Positions 13,091 to 28,075 of a stretch of DNA of 64,000 nt are shown piece after piece. Source of the stretch: Rhopalosiphum padi (lineage: Eukaryota; Arthropoda; Insecta; Hemiptera; Aphididae); assembly GCF_020882245.1 (NCBI RefSeq), contig NC_083597.1, forward strand, positions 53,546,152 to 53,610,151, read 5' to 3'. Made by a program: the position numbers and the translations under genes. The notes under the pieces are model-generated. The model searched no databases. It was not told the DNA's origin and saw only the letters and a program-made list of their open reading frames with translations. Position 1 is the first letter of the stretch, and the number at the start of each line of letters is the position of its first letter.

Positions 13091-15894
13091 ATATGAGCTA
13101 TGATGATTTAAAACTTTAAGTAATTTATATAAATATATCATTATTTAATTATTTGTAAAAATCGTCTGTATATACTAAACAGTAAACACTTTGACAAACA
13201 TTACATAAATTTTATATTAATCTAAAATCATTTTTAAGGGCTATAATCTATAATAGGAATATACATTTTAATAACTAAAAAACTACTTGTTAAGATTTCG
13301 ATTGATATATGTTAAGATTTTTGAAAAAATCAACTGCAGAAAAAGAACTTTATAATTAATAAAAAAAGAATTCCAAATATTAGAATTGTAATTAATTCAT
13401 TAATTAAAGAACAAAAATGGAGCTTTGCATGTTTTATTAATTGTCCTATACAAAATAACAATATTACACAGTACATAACAGTTGTTATTGAAAAAGTAAA
13501 TGGTCGTTTTTATTTATTATAGAAATCGTGATCGATATGTTAGGAATTTTAAAAATTTTTAATATTATATAATAATATTATATTATGATAGTGTGTGGTG
13601 TACAACGAATAACGTTAACGATGTCTGATCTAAAATATTTCAAATTCCGAGCAAATCGAGTAGAACGTTCAAATTTCAGCGACGATGACTTTCACATGAG
13701 CACATGTATTACTATTTACGAATGTTATATATTATTATCTAGAAATGTATACTCGACGTTTGAACACTGGTCGAAAAAAATCCAGTTGACTATAAAGTCT
13801 GCAAAGATATGTCACGTTTTGTCGTGAATCATGACAAACGGCAATACCGTATATAATAACATGCCATTGTAATATATAATTCGCGTTTTGGATTTATAAA
13901 TCAAAGACCGAAAAACAGACGAAAACCATCAAGATACGCTATCATTGTAAAACGTATAATGACCACCATAAGTGATAATAACAATGTTCTTAGACCTCGT
14001 TGAATTAATTTTTTTCCACGCGTACTAATACATCTGTTATTGTGGTTATAATTTTTTCTCGGCCTTAAAAGATATACGTACCTGTCAACATTATGTTTAT
14101 GGTAACCCGGCGATTTTGATAGGCAAAATAGGTACACCACTGCCGCAAATCCATTTTCTCGTGATCTTGTCTTACACTAATTCATAATATGTTATTATTT
14201 GTACACATGAAAATAATGAAATGATTGCAATTTAACCTTTTACTTTTTAGTTATTGATTACTCTGCAAGTGAATACCATTAATGCTTGATATCTGTTAAG
14301 ACGTTTTGATGTGTTAAATTACATTTAAATCAAGTATCAAAAACGTTTTGCTTTGAAAAAATATACATAATTAAAACAAATAACGAAAACAAAACAATTT
14401 ATAATATTGTTAAGAAACACATAATGTTTAATGACAAATAAAAATATAAATAATCGAAATTACTTTAACCAAAAAATACATTTTTGTTTATTGTATAAAT
14501 TTTGTCTACATAAATATAAATATGTATAATAAATTAGCATAATTTTATTTTCAGTTATAGATGTTAAAAATGATTCAAATCATGTAATCAGTAATGCTAA
14601 ATATAAAACATTAAGCAAGTAAATAAAGATGATAATTATAAATTTAGCATTGAACTTTTATGAATGTGTGTTTAAAATAAAATCAAAGGAAAACTGTGAC
14701 TGTTAGTAATTATAATTGATGCAAAGGTTAAATGTAACAGTACTTATAAAAAATATAATTAAGTTAAAAAAATTATAACATTAAAAATTAAATTCAAAAG
14801 CAAAGTAACTTTAAAAAGCTCGACAATTTTAAACCCGAAATTTAACTAATGTTTAAATACTAAATAGCATTAAACATGTAAACATAAAACGTTTTAGTTC
14901 ATGTTAATGTTAAAATAGAATAAATTATTATTATTATTTTTTTTTTTAATTCAAGAGTTGATCAAAATACGGTAGGTACCTACAGATAACTATTATGAAT
15001 TGGTATATAATATAATATTACCATAATAATATAATTATGAGGATTAATGAATAAATGCTATTTTACGTAATACAAAAAATGAAGTCATTATCAGTAGTTT
15101 TTATGTTATACCATGAAATTGTATTATATCATTAAACTCTGCTATAATAACATTTATTAAAGCTGATAAAATACTGAATTTAAACTGACTGTTCCGTCTA
15201 TGTAGTTTCTTTTTTTTTTTTTTTGGCACCAACTATGATCTTGTTTAATTTTTACCTCCTACTTTCACGTAGAAAATTTACAGTTCGACAAACTGATCGC
15301 TAAACAGTGAAAACCTACACTAGGTATTATAATATAAGTTTCGTAATACAAACTTCACGTCATCATTTAATATTATTTATTTATTTATAACATGATAGTA
15401 TGTGTCATTTGATATGTATAAAAGAAATAGGAAGACAGCTAAGCATTGTCGATTTATCATTCGCCATCTCAACATCACTTTTAATTTCAATATTATGTGA
15501 TTTTTACTCAATAAATATAATTTGTTCGTTATACTTGTATATCCGTAAAAATGTCGAGAGTTTAAAATTACAAATATTGGTGGTCTTTTTAAAATCGATA
15601 AAATAAACAGACAAACATAAAAAGTAAAAACACTAACTATAACAAATAATAGTGAAAGTTAATATAAAATACATACATATTGGAACCTGTTAATTGCAAA
15701 TAACAGCTGTACACTATCACGACTTGCATAAGTCATAGTATAAATTATAAATATATATTTTTAAAACACCAAATATTAACCTGAGAACGTATATTGCGTG
15801 GTTACTTTAATAAAATCAGTTTAATTTATAAATATATTGAACATAATAATATCACATAGAATAACGCGCTCACGCGTGTGTTAAGAACATAATA

Positions 15895-16150
15895 CATTAT
15901 TATAAGGATTAAATGAGTATATTCTGTACGCCTGCAGCTATGTATAGCAGCAAGATTGTTGGCGAAGGGGCGAAGGGACTCGCAGAGTAGTCTATGGTTG
16001 TGGTGGGAAGAGGGTAGAGTAGTGCGCGTGGCGGCGAAAGCGTTCCAAAAATTCGAGACGACGGCCAAAAAGTTACACTCCCACGGTGGTCGTTAACGAA
16101 CTCGTCCCGCGCGGTGTGCGTAATGGTGCTAAGTAAGCGCGTCCGTCCGT
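15895..16150. other. CpG-rich island in the giant intron
   Basis: This 250-bp segment is rich in CG and purine-rich GAAGGGGCGAAGGGAC-type sequence, in an otherwise AT-rich intron. It ends in ATGGTGCTAAGTAAGCG, an ATG followed by a good splice donor (A|GTAAGC). It could be an alternative promoter with a first exon, but the phase-1 donor does not fit the phase-0 acceptor at 54424. Confidence 0.35.
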
Positions 16151-16204
16151 ATACATAATATATATTATATGTTTATGTGCAATATATAATGTAGTTATAT
16201 GTAG

Positions 16205-16249
16205 TATATATATATATATATATATCGTTGTAGTTTATAGGTACAAATA

Positions 16250-16280
<31 letters not shown>
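16205..16280. repeat. two (TA)n microsatellites
   Basis: TA runs at about 16207-16225 and 16256-16280, separated by about 30 bp and adjoining the left end of TIR element copy B. Confidence 0.85.
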
Positions 16281-16284
16281 AACA

Positions 16285-16943
16285 TATGTTGTGATTCGGC
16301 AAGTATGTGTTCACCTCCATTTTTTCCTTCAATAATTAAATAAATACAACAAATTTTGATTTTTGGAATTTTTAAAAATACATTATGACCGATTTTTTTT
16401 AAAGTTTTTGAACAACTTAAAGAGTGATGATAATATAAACTTCCGTTTTTTAAATGAGAACCTTCATTTTTACTATAAATTATTAAGTGGATTATTTTTT
16501 TTTTTTGTGTACATAATTTAAAATTCAAACTAGTTTTTTTTTTTAAATTATATAAGTGTTATTTATTCCTTAAAAATAGTTTCACAAAAAAAATAAAATA
16601 GAATATTATGTAATTTTGAATCTAGAATAAAATATAAGTAGTATAATTACCTGTATTATTTTTACAAATTATAAATATTGATGGATTAAAATTACTAACT
16701 AAAATTTTCATATCACCATTATAGCCCCCATATATACCAAACCTGTTATCACGGATCTTTAGTACATAAAGTTAAATAACACAAAAAAATACTCATTTAA
16801 ACTTTAATTTTACTATTTGACGTTTTTTCAAAAATTTCAAAACATGTTTTTTATGTGTATTAAACATTTCAAAAATTAGATTTTGAATACCTGCATTATA
16901 GAAGAAGAAAAAAGAAGGTTAGCATACATTGTGAATCCCCCTG
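16285..16943. mobile_element. TIR repeat element, copy B, about 659 bp
   Basis: The left end contains GTGATTCGGCAAGTATGTG. The right end, read as complement, contains CAGGGGGATTCACAATGTAT. Interior blocks (TTTTTTAAATGAGAACCTTC, then TACTATAAATTATTAAGTGG) align with copy A at 4735-4785. The left border is blurred by a (TA)n tract. Confidence 0.6.
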
Positions 16944-19900
16944 TATGGATATTTATATATATATATATACATACTATCGTATGCATGAATCACTATCTTA
17001 TCGTAGACTGGTGCGTTTAATGATCTGCTAGGAAATTCGATCAAATTTTGTACCTCAGTAAGAGAAAACTTTATAGAAAATCGATTATGATAAAGTTTTT
17101 TAAAACTAATGACCGTACAACAACGATAATTTACAACAATCGACCGCACGTGTTTAGTCATCGAGTAATGATGCTTACATGATATAAGAAAAAAATATGA
17201 TTTATTATTTATTATTTTTCTTCAATATATTCATATCGTAGGATTGATATAGCGTAAAACATTTCCAAATGTTGGGTTAAAAGTATACAAAGACAAAAAT
17301 ATCGGTACGTTGAAATAACATAAATAAATATTGCATTACTATGATTAATCTTGAGCCTATATTATAAAATTACATTAAACAAGGGCGATAGGCGTATCTA
17401 TGGATATCACCCTATTGAGAGGCCCAAAGTGACTTTTAAAAATTATCAAACATTCGGTTACTTTTATTTATTAGTTTATTATATTATGATGAATCCAGAA
17501 TTAACTGGGTTAATATAATTATTATATAGACTGAATAATATTTAAAATATTATTTTATTTTGTGGACTAATGTATGATAACAACAACAGGATAGTTATAA
17601 TATTTAAATTCGAACGCAATAAGACCACCAAATTTAGGAATCTTCGATATCGATTTTCCAAAAGTATCAGTTTACCTGTAAGAAACTAAACTTATTGATT
17701 ATGCCGAATATTTGTATATCAAAGGTTAAAGTATTATCTTATTTATTTACTATCATGCACTCAATTCAACTTTGAATGTAATAAAAGCACATAAAAAGCT
17801 ATTGAAACAGTATCAAGTTATAAAATATGAACATGTAGCATCTGACATTTGGTAATCGTCTTCAATATCGTCGGAACAAATAACTTTCAGTAATATTGTA
17901 AATCGTTTCATTCAAAACTTAACACACAATTTACTTAAATGCATCCAATATATGTTTATTTTTATATATATTAAATTTAAAAATATAAATTGATTCGTAT
18001 CTAATAATAAGAGAACTGACTCAAATAAAATCAACAAGAACAAAAACTATGTATGTAATGAAAAAAAAAGGATACTGCAATCATTTCTGATGATGTTTTT
18101 GAATAAAATAACCAATAGATTATCTTAATATATTAATTGGTATCAAATCACTATTTAAAAAAATAAACATTTTATATTATTATTGAATTATAATAATTAT
18201 GTATGCTAATATGGTTTTACATGTATAATAGGTATTTGTAAAATGTTTGTTAATAATTTAAAAAAAATGAATTTATAAAATTTACTTACAATAAGCTGGA
18301 TGCAACTATTGTGTTTTTTTTTTATTGTTAAAAAAAAATATGCGTATTTTATAATACTATATATATATCGGTTAATATTATTTTAAACAATTGGTGAAAT
18401 CAATATGTATTATATAAAGCTCAAAATGTTTAATTGTTGAGCTCATTGTACTCGTATTATACTCGTCCAAACACATTTTTTCACGTAAATACGTCATTGC
18501 AAACTTGTATGTGAGTAAAAAAGCAATTAACTCTTTAACCCAAATGCATTAAGGCCAGTAAAACATGTGTAGCAATGCAACCTCAATTAATAATTTCTCA
18601 TTATCCATTTTACAAACACACAACGTACAAACATTTTTTATGAAACCAATAAATACGTCCAATAACCACGTTGTTAGTTTCGATTCGAAAAAATGGTTGT
18701 TTTAGAGCCGCTCGTATATTAAATTATTTGGTTTGTTTAGTCGAACAACTTTGATTCGACACATATTAACAAAAAGGATTGAAATAAGTGAATGCCACAG
18801 GCGACCGTTTCCGACACGCATCAGTGGCGGACAATATAAAAATATATTCGACAAAATTTATATCAACAAACTAAATACAACATTATAATATTAGTCCGAG
18901 TACTTATATTGTATTTAGTATTTAATTTAATAATAAATTAATACAAACATTTTTGGTCGTATTGCTGATTTATGTAGTTTCGGATAGTATCATAATGTAA
19001 ATCATAAATAATATTAACACGGTTCTAAGGATAATCACCTAGCCAGAATTAAGTCTTTTAGTGACCCAGCGATTAATTTACTTGGACGCGACTCCAAAGC
19101 CCTCTCGAGTGAAAACAAATTTGGTTCTAATCGCATCAAAGATAATACGAGCGTTATGATATTATGACGTTTATATTCTCTATATAGTTAATAAACAATA
19201 CCATCATCCATCGTCATTGAATTTATAGTAAAAACTAAAATGTTACACACAATTCAAAATTTTAATTTGTCTTACAAATTTCATTAATCTAATAAATAGT
19301 TGTATTGTCATAATATTTAGCTCCATAAACATGAAATAAATTTAAATTTATTATTATTTATTAATTTATTTATAGAAAATAACAATACATATAAATACTT
19401 AATTTACTAATTTGTATTTAGGTCTCAATAAGTATATAGGTATTTAAAATTATTTATATAATAATATAATATTACAACAGCTATCAATAATATTGTTATA
19501 CTACAAAATATGAACGACCAGTTGTAATAATTTTATACTGACGACAGAAAATGGGTCATAAATTTACGAATTCTTTTAATTCAAACTTGGCTATCACGAG
19601 GATCTAAATCCACGTTCTCTCTTTCATCTAATAAATATCCTTCTTGTTCGATGTAAATTGTTTATATAATTTACGGTTACAATCTATACGAGCGATTCGA
19701 AAACAAGATATGGATCTTACACACAACATTACTCGTGTAGCTGAAATATATATATTAAGTATGTACCACTCGCCGTCAGTCGGTAGATGTACACCATACA
19801 CAAATGATATAGTCCATACTTACTTACTCATTTTCAGGAGAATTCAATTATTTCGAATTATTCACGTCGATTCATCGATTGCATCATCTTAGCTCACCCT

Positions 19901-22269
19901 AATAAAACTACACCGGCACCTAAACTAATATAACCAATTCGAAGTGAACAACTCTATAATCGATTATTGTTAATAAATAATAATAATAGCACAATTCGTT
20001 CGGGTGAAACGGACGTTTACGGTTATTTGACTTTGTATTACAATTATAATAATAATAACAATGCGAATGTACCACTTAACCGTAATAATTAGTACCATTC
20101 CAAAGGCATGTTTGTGAATAAAGAGGTTGGGGTAAGAGTTCAACTCATCCTGATCTGATGTTTATATTTTATAGTCAGGTGCCGGTAACTATAATATATA
20201 CGTTACTTTATATTTTAGATTGAGCAAGCTGTACATAAATAAGCATAATATTCAAATGCATAATATTTTTCGATTGATTTTTTAATCCCATGCATATTAT
20301 TGTAAATATTCTGTATAATATAATTAAGAGTGGACGGTTATAGTTGACACGATATTAATAACTCTGAAACTATATAATATAGATGGTATTCATTTTAATT
20401 ATAACATAGTATATATCATCATTAACTAAATATTTATTTAATCAATGATATCATATACATTATCACAATAATAAATAATCATTTTTATCTCGGCTATGAT
20501 ATCCGATTGAATTTTAAGTCTTTGAGTAATTTGTTTCCATAAATACATATAATATTTGCTATTTATATTTATTTTTTATTTAAATTAATATCAAAAAAAT
20601 TACTGGGCCTCACTGAGAAAAACTTGTATGGAGGCCCAGGGTTATCTTAGTTTACAAATATTCTTAAAGGTATAATATAAGTACAATAGTACATGTTATT
20701 TTATAATAAAGAAAAGAAAAAAAAGAAAAGAAAATTTTTTTTTTAATAAATACATTATACCCAACAATGTATTTGTTCACTAATCAATTAACTAATGTAT
20801 TTACGAAATTTACGTATACTTTAGTGTGTGATTTTCGATTATAGTAACACCTTTGTGGTAACTCATAAGTTTTTATAAAACAGTAGAATGGAGTTTGTTT
20901 TTACACGTATTTAAAATGTATAAACTAAGTATAATATGATTTAAATTTGTTACCATTTTATTAACTTTATTTTAATTATTTGTGGATTTAATCTATTTGA
21001 ATTGAATAATTTTACGTTTGATACAAGTTAAATATTGAAAAGTAAAAGTTTAATTGTAATGTTGCTTATTGTTTGATTTACCTGGTATAAAAAATACTTA
21101 AAATGGTGTGACAACTAACCATGAACGCAGTATAGATTATCAAAAATTGTATAAAATAAAAATTTTAAAATGTATTTTGACTTAATATTAGTATTCGATT
21201 TTTTTATAGGTTGATTAACGCTCTTAATAAGATTGTATTATATAAATATTATATATTTTATAATATATTATATTATAGCTATTATGACATTCAATTGCTG
21301 ATAAAATTATTCTGTGGAAAATTTATATTTTATTATTATCCTGTGCAGCATCAATTGACGATCGGAAAATTCTATATCAACGTAAACAATTACGGCTATT
21401 CCATATTTTTTTTCTCAAACATAAAAAAAAATATTTAATTACTGTTCGCTTGTTTATTTTTCTGTTTGACGTTTAATTGACTCACTTTAAAATACATGCA
21501 TACAAGATTCTTCCGAAATGCTCTCGAATTTACAAAGCAAACGATATGCGTATGATAGAATACAACTTATATTTTATGCATTAATACAATTAATGATAAA
21601 TATATACAAAAAAAAATGTCTGTTATCTAATATATTATTAAAATTCATATTTTAGAAAATATGATGATCCGTTTAATAAGATTATTTGTATGTACAGATT
21701 TTACTCGTTATCTAAAAGATAATAATTCTAAAAAAAATTATATATTGCATGGCGGGTATCTCTACTTTATTGTATATATACTTGATATTTTCAATGTTTT
21801 GTATAAAAAACGAGTCGGGAAAATGTGATAGAAAGAACCTAAATCTAAAACACTATAGATAGGCAAAGGGCGGGGTACCTATTTACTGATTAATACGGTT
21901 GGTACTTTGGTAGTGAAAGGATATCAAAGTAATAATAAATAGATAGGATCTAATAGATGTATAATAATGCATATATTATTATGGAGTACTACGTGGGTAT
22001 AATATACTGAGCAAAGTAACTCAGATGATTAATCAATTAATTGATGAAGCTGCGTAATAATTTCGTCGACTGTAAATAACATCGTGTTATGTTATAGTAT
22101 AATTTAGTTAATCTATGAGTGAATCAACAATATACGTGTACCTATGGTGTAAATAATAAAATAAATACAAAATGTACATTTGATGGGATTATTTAACATG
22201 GTACAATATATTTTATATTATGTTAATATTTATTTATTTTTTGTTTATAAAAATTTTTTGTTCGAATGA

Positions 22270-22870
22270 ACAAAATAGCGTACGTCGTTCGCACGACAGT
22301 TTTCTATTATTTGCGTTATACCACTGTCTCCCTGTGCTCGCCACTGCATTAAAATTCCCAAAAGGACATCGTAAAGTTCTTTTGTTCATTTCGTTTCATT
22401 TCGTATTTGATTTCCTCCCATGCCGTATTTTTAAGCCCAATAACACAATGCGAATTTCGATAAACACTCGCTGTGGAGTCTAGAAGTTCAACCTATTGCA
22501 CGTTGAGACTTTTCCGAAAATAAATTAACGAAAAACACGACATTAAATATAAATCAATTCGCGCGTGATGAGAGGAGGGGGCGCAACAATGAGTGCGTAT
22601 CTCGTAACGATACTGTGTCACGTAAGGTTTATTCGAAAGCCGAAGAAAGAAAACAAAATAAGCCATAAACATGAAAATCGGAGGTTTTATTGTGGTTGGT
22701 AAAATAAATGTAAATACAAATAGCCGTCGAAAATAAAAATAAATCTCGGTATAAATTAAAGTCTCGGAGTCGTATAATTGTATTTTACCCGTCGGTATAT
22801 AATAATTTATGCATGATAACGAAAAAAACAACACACGTTTGCCGTACGCGCAGATACTCAACAGCCGTGG
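22270..22870. other. G+C-richer unique segment, function unknown
   Basis: Open frames on both strands (87 and 122 codons) lie in sequence with many CG dinucleotides. Neither peptide shows a recognisable domain, and the frames have no convincing splice context. Confidence 0.3.
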
Positions 22871-24932
22871 TGTTCGATGAACATTACGAAATTACATGGA
22901 ATTTAGTTTATGTGTATAATACGCATGTAGGTATATAGTTACTTTAATTAAAAATGTTTTATTTTGCTCGCATACGGGGGGGGGGCTAAGGCCAAAGGGA
23001 CAAAAGTGGGTCTAAAGGATTCTGCTGCACGTTCTTGATTCGAAGCTTGCCTGTATGTACACAAAACAAAATAACATTTAAAAAATATTTAACAAGATGA
23101 TTACTAATTCTATTAAAGGTACTTACTTTAAGTGGGTAAGTAGGTAAATTTATTTTTATGATTTTATTTATTTTCACCACATCAGTGCATCGCACGTTTT
23201 TAATGTCATATCCCTAATTCCATTACATAAAAATCGAATTATATAATAAATATTTATATACTAGGTTGTAATGAATGATGTATTCTTCATACAAGTCTAA
23301 ATAACCACTTATTCGGTTCACGTCGCATTCCCTTATTGTAAAATATTAAATAAAAAAAAAAAAATGTTTTAATTTATAACATAAATATTTAAAGCTTCAA
23401 TGAGCAGTATATAGAGTGGCACAAGAGTATACTTTACAAAATGTCAGTCCACTACTCCATTCATACAAACATTAAATACCTATTTATAAGATTAATGATT
23501 ATAACTAATTAACTATCACGTATATTACGTTCTTTTAAAAAAGTAAAATAAATTAAAAACAATATGAATATACATTTTATTCAAAATTGTTGTTTTTAAT
23601 GACATAAAATTATGTAAAGAAAATATTTCCATAAACGTTAATACTTTTCGAAAAATTGAGCGTTTTATTTTGAAAAAATCTACATGCACCACTATAGGTA
23701 ATAGGTAAATTATACATATAAAATCGATCGTGTTTCAAAGTGTTTCAATTATTATTGTAATATGTATTGACATATAATCAATGAAAAATCACTCGCTAAA
23801 CAGTAAACACGCACAAACTATAAAAACTTTAAGTTTCCTTTTTTTTCTAATAGACCGATTATAGTGCATTAAACCAAGACATTATGCTTACATTTAAATA
23901 TCAATTGACGTGCAAATAATTGGTGTTTTTTTTCACTACCTTAGCGGCTTAGCCTATAAATTGTATCATAAACATTTGCACGATTATTTAAGTATGAAAT
24001 AAGTTTTTACGTCACACGTTTCGATTTACGGTACACTATATAAATTCCAAAAAAACACTATAGCGCGTATATGTACGATCGATTGGTATTATACTTAATC
24101 GGCCGAATTATAAAGAGCGCGAAAATAAGAGAATAACAGTCACGAAAGCGTATCGAGTTGTACGAGCCTATAATAAATAATTGAAGAAGGATTTGCGGTG
24201 GCATTGTATAGTAATGTTGTTTGTTTGTCATTTAATTTGTTTTTTTTTTTTTTGTACACTGCAGTACTGCACCGAGATACGAGTAAAACGTCGTAAAATG
24301 AATTGGAAACGTTTGACCAAAAAAAAAAAAGAGAGAAAAACTAAATTATAATACCGGTATTTCCATAATTATTATTGCGAGACCTCCGTGTTCGTGCATT
24401 TATTTTGAAGATCATAAGCCAATGATAAAGTAAAATTTAAATAAAAACTAACTTTGAATATTCGACGCACACATAGTCTCCGAGACTTTTTTAGGAAATT
24501 TACGGACAGCTCCGGAATTTACGGAGACGTGGGTAAACCGTCATTTATGTATATTGTTGAACAAATTTACTATGCAGCGAAATACATTATATAATAATAT
24601 CATTGTAATACTTTGTGCAAACTTAGATAATGTAATTCATAACAGCTTTTACTCTTAATTTTGAAATGTTTACGTTCCCTATTTATTTCGGCAAAACTTA
24701 AACAATAATAAACTTTATTGATCGCTTAACTCACGCACCATTCGCGAGGAGGATGTCAACATCATATTTTCACGTTACGAGTTACGACTACCTGTTCATT
24801 TCATGTAAATTAAGTAATAATAATAATAATAATAAATAATTAATGAGCGGAGGGTTGTGTGACAGGACAATATAATGTTTGTAATTATCGTGCGTGGCCG
24901 TTACTCTTTGAATTCAAATTAAAAAAATTAAT

Positions 24933-24937
24933 AAAAA
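24933..24937 (-). terminator. Pol III terminator, tRNA-Tyr copy 1
   Basis: A run of five T on the minus strand, starting five bases after the tRNA end, with a longer T run a little further on. Confidence 0.7.
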
Positions 24938-24941
24938 TATT

Positions 24942-25032
24942 TCCTTCGGGCCGGATTTGAACCAGCGACCTATGGATATCTATGATTTCACACCACTACA
25001 GTCCACCGCTCTACCAACTGAGCTACCGAAGG
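24942..25032 (-). tRNA. tRNA-Tyr (GTA), copy 1, intron of 18 nt
   Basis: This is a complete cloverleaf on the minus strand, 73 nt after removal of the intron. The acceptor stem is CCTTCGG paired with CCGAAGG, followed by discriminator A. The A box is TAGCTCAGTTGGTAGAGC and the B box GGTTCAAATCC. The anticodon loop reads CTGTAGA (anticodon GTA), and the 18-nt intron lies one base 3' of the anticodon, the canonical place. A T5 run follows on the minus strand (24933-24937). It is the only one of the five copies opposite to the host gene. Confidence 0.95.
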
Positions 25033-25056
25033 TTGATTAATGTAGATCATTTTAGT

Positions 25057-25084
25057 GCATTTAAATCGACGGGTTCGCTTTCAC
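25057..25084 (-). promoter_or_regulatory. upstream elements of tRNA-Tyr copy 1
   Basis: On the minus strand GTGAAAGC starts 52 nt upstream of the tRNA and TTTAAATGC occupies -33 to -25. Both recur at matching distances ahead of other copies in this window. The proximal motif could be a TATA-like site for TFIIIB; the role is inferred. Confidence 0.5.
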
Positions 25085-27779
25085 TGCAAAAATCACCTTT
25101 GATAAACCGACTAAACCTGCTCCGGACTATTATTATAATAGTTCCTCGTGACACTGACACCGGACAGTGCGCCTAATACACTTGGGTGTATACGAATTTG
25201 TCTGCCACACAGCTCCTAAATAATAATATTATCGTTTTAATATTTTATTGTACACCGCATTACGACGCATTTATTATTATTAAAAATTATAATATTAAAA
25301 GCATATTGCTGTGTTTATCGTTTTTTATTTACCTATACCATGGTCATCAGCCCCTATTTTAACGTATAGTGCAAAAATGCAAATTCGCAGTATGGATTTA
25401 AAAAAGTGTAGCATATAAATGCGTTTTCTAACTATCTAACAATAGTTTATAACTCCATCCCTTCACACACTCTACACCCTCCAGTTAGACTAATATACAG
25501 AAAAAGTGTGCAGCATGAAATTTTTTTTTTATTAAGCGCAGCGTATTCAATATAACAAATTCTCCGAAAAGTACACCGCGTTTGCTTTATACCCATTCGC
25601 ATCGTTCAACTATAAGTACTATATATACATCGTAAAATGTCTATAATAATATAACTGCGTATATAGGGTCAGATTTTATTTCGTTCGCTATAAAAAAAAA
25701 AAAAGTACAAAATATAAAATATTATACTTTATACTTTGTTGCTTTATTTTTTGCTTTATTGATAAAATAGTGTCGTTCTTCATAAACAACATTCTACATT
25801 TCAATACTTCATAAAAACTATATTAACTTAATAGCTATGTAAAAAAAAAAGAAAAATTATTAAATTATTTTAATAATTTAATTAAGTTTAATTTGCTTTA
25901 GAATTTTTAAAGTTTAAAAATGAATCATAACAAACCTAAATTAGCTTTCAAATTATATTTTAATTATTATTATTGTTATTGAAGTATCTGTAAAAAATTT
26001 AAACTTTAAAGTAACGTTGAAAATATTTTTGTTCCTGGATTGGAAATATAATTGAACAATGAAAATTATATTAAATTTTGAAATCCCTCTAAAAAAAAAA
26101 AGGTATAAAAAGGTAAAAAGGAAAAACCGTTCAAAAATGAATATTATATTTCGAATTCGATAATAATCCTCTTACGCACTAGCTCAAGTGACCTTTCATA
26201 AACAATGGTTTATAAAGTCCATACATATACTCAACTTGGATATTATATTCTGGTATAATGTAAATACAATACAATTACGAAGTGTTCATAATATTATAAT
26301 ATAAATTACTCGGTAATGAATTCCACTTCTCACGCAACCTATGCAAAAAAAAATAGATGCGTATAATTATTGGACGAAAAAAAATTATCTTTTATATCAT
26401 TAACTATGTGTTAATTAAACAAAAGCTTTGGTAACATTACCTATATTGATCGTTAACCTATATAATATTTAGATTTTATTAAATAATACATAGGTATTAC
26501 TTTATTATATATTTTGATTTCGTATTAACATATTATTTCCACCGTTATAGGTACTATTTAAAACTTTTTAAATACACTGTTTCCTACGTGATTAATGATT
26601 GTCATAAGTAATTACAAAATTACAAAATACATTAATACTTTTGAATAAAATAATCACTTACAAAATATACATTATTTAAAACTGCTTAAATTTAGGTAGG
26701 CATATTCCAAAATCGTATACCATGGCATATTATAGTAACGTTATATTAATACATTAACAAGATACGGGACACTAAATTATTATACAATAATGAATAATAC
26801 ATGCAATGCTAGTTTGTATTATTACCTTCCCCACTCCCAAGATTATAATGATTACTCAATTTCCAATATCCCGTATCCGTTTACAATAACGAGCTTGCGG
26901 ACTGCGGTGTATTATTAGATTAGTAGCCACTAGCCAACCAACTATTATTGTCAAGTTATGCATTAGGGCGGCATTAACTAATTTTATAGCGAAAATTCAC
27001 TATCATTAATAAATATTCACCGATATTGGATAACGAGACAGCAATAATTCGGACTGTCCGTTGTTTGTATTAACGCGCCTTTTTACTGTTATTATTCTAT
27101 GTATATATTTTATCACAATAACTTTATTCTTATTGCTTTTCAAAATTTATCGTTTTCGGAATATTTCTTTTATTGTATTAATTTTTGAAAATATAGATAT
27201 AGAAACAATATTTAATATAATTCGAGAAAGAAGCTATTTTAAACGAACAGAATTGAATTTATATTATTATTATTATTGTTATTTATAAATTGTATTATTT
27301 ATATAACATATTATTTTACAATCAATACAATCTGTCAATCTGTATACACAAAATTAATACAATAAGAAAATGAGTTAACGTTTGTACAAAGCTTGAGAAA
27401 CACGAGGAAAGGGAGCATCTATCTACAGTTTACACTACTTCTAATTTATGAACTTAGAGGGAGTAAGTTGTTATTGATTATTTAATAGATCATGTGGCCA
27501 TTAAGACGACGGATACCGGGATACGGTTGTCAGGTAATATACGAGAAGAGAGTTTGAATATGAGGGGGGTCTGTGTTGTTGAAGGAGTTTTTATGAAATT
27601 TATTATAGTAATAGAATTAGTCAGAAAAAGCTGTCTGGATTATCAAGAAGTTGTATTTGCTATTTTAAAACATTAACTTTTATTTTATTACTATAATTTG
27701 CAATATGACTTATTAATATAATATAAAATCTTACCCCGTCGCATTTATATACGGTACAGAAATTACAAACTTAAAAAAA

Positions 27780-28075
27780 ATACATTGCCTGTGACTACTA
27801 AAACGACTTGCGCCGTCACTGCAGTTTTTGGACTAAACGTGTCTAGCGATGTCGGTCGAATGCCGCACACGCCACACACTACCACTACGTCTTCGGCCTC
27901 AAAAGTATTGTGCAATATTGTACCGTGTGGTGGTGTGGTGGTGGTGGTGCCGACGTGGTTCTGCCGGTTCTGGTGTATTGGAGTATGTTCTGACACGCCA
28001 TTTAAATAACTATACTTTCACAACATGTTTTGGCCATCAGCTGTGCAAACCGCGGGTGAAAGTGTGAACAACATC
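27780..28075. other. G+C-rich segment just upstream of tRNA-Tyr copy 2
   Basis: A GTGGTGGTGTGGTGGTGGTG-type stretch and frequent CG keep three frames open at once, so the ORFs are compositional. The segment runs directly into the upstream elements of the tRNA gene at 28112. Confidence 0.4.

Noticed and set aside
18822..18835. CAGTGGCGGAC, like another hAT end (also CAGTGGCAGA at 31612).
   Set aside because: No partner end with a target duplication was seen nearby.
20604..20640. CTGGGCCTC and its complement GAGGCCCAG, a 9-bp hairpin.
   Set aside because: Too short and without a target duplication; probably a relic of a repeat.
22493..22861. Minus-strand ORF of 122 codons.
   Set aside because: Composition rich in Tyr, Phe and Ile with no domain; chance frame.
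27763..28067. Three overlapping ORFs on both strands.
   Set aside because: Several frames are open together because the segment is G+C-rich and repetitive; the peptides show no domain and there is no splice or start context.
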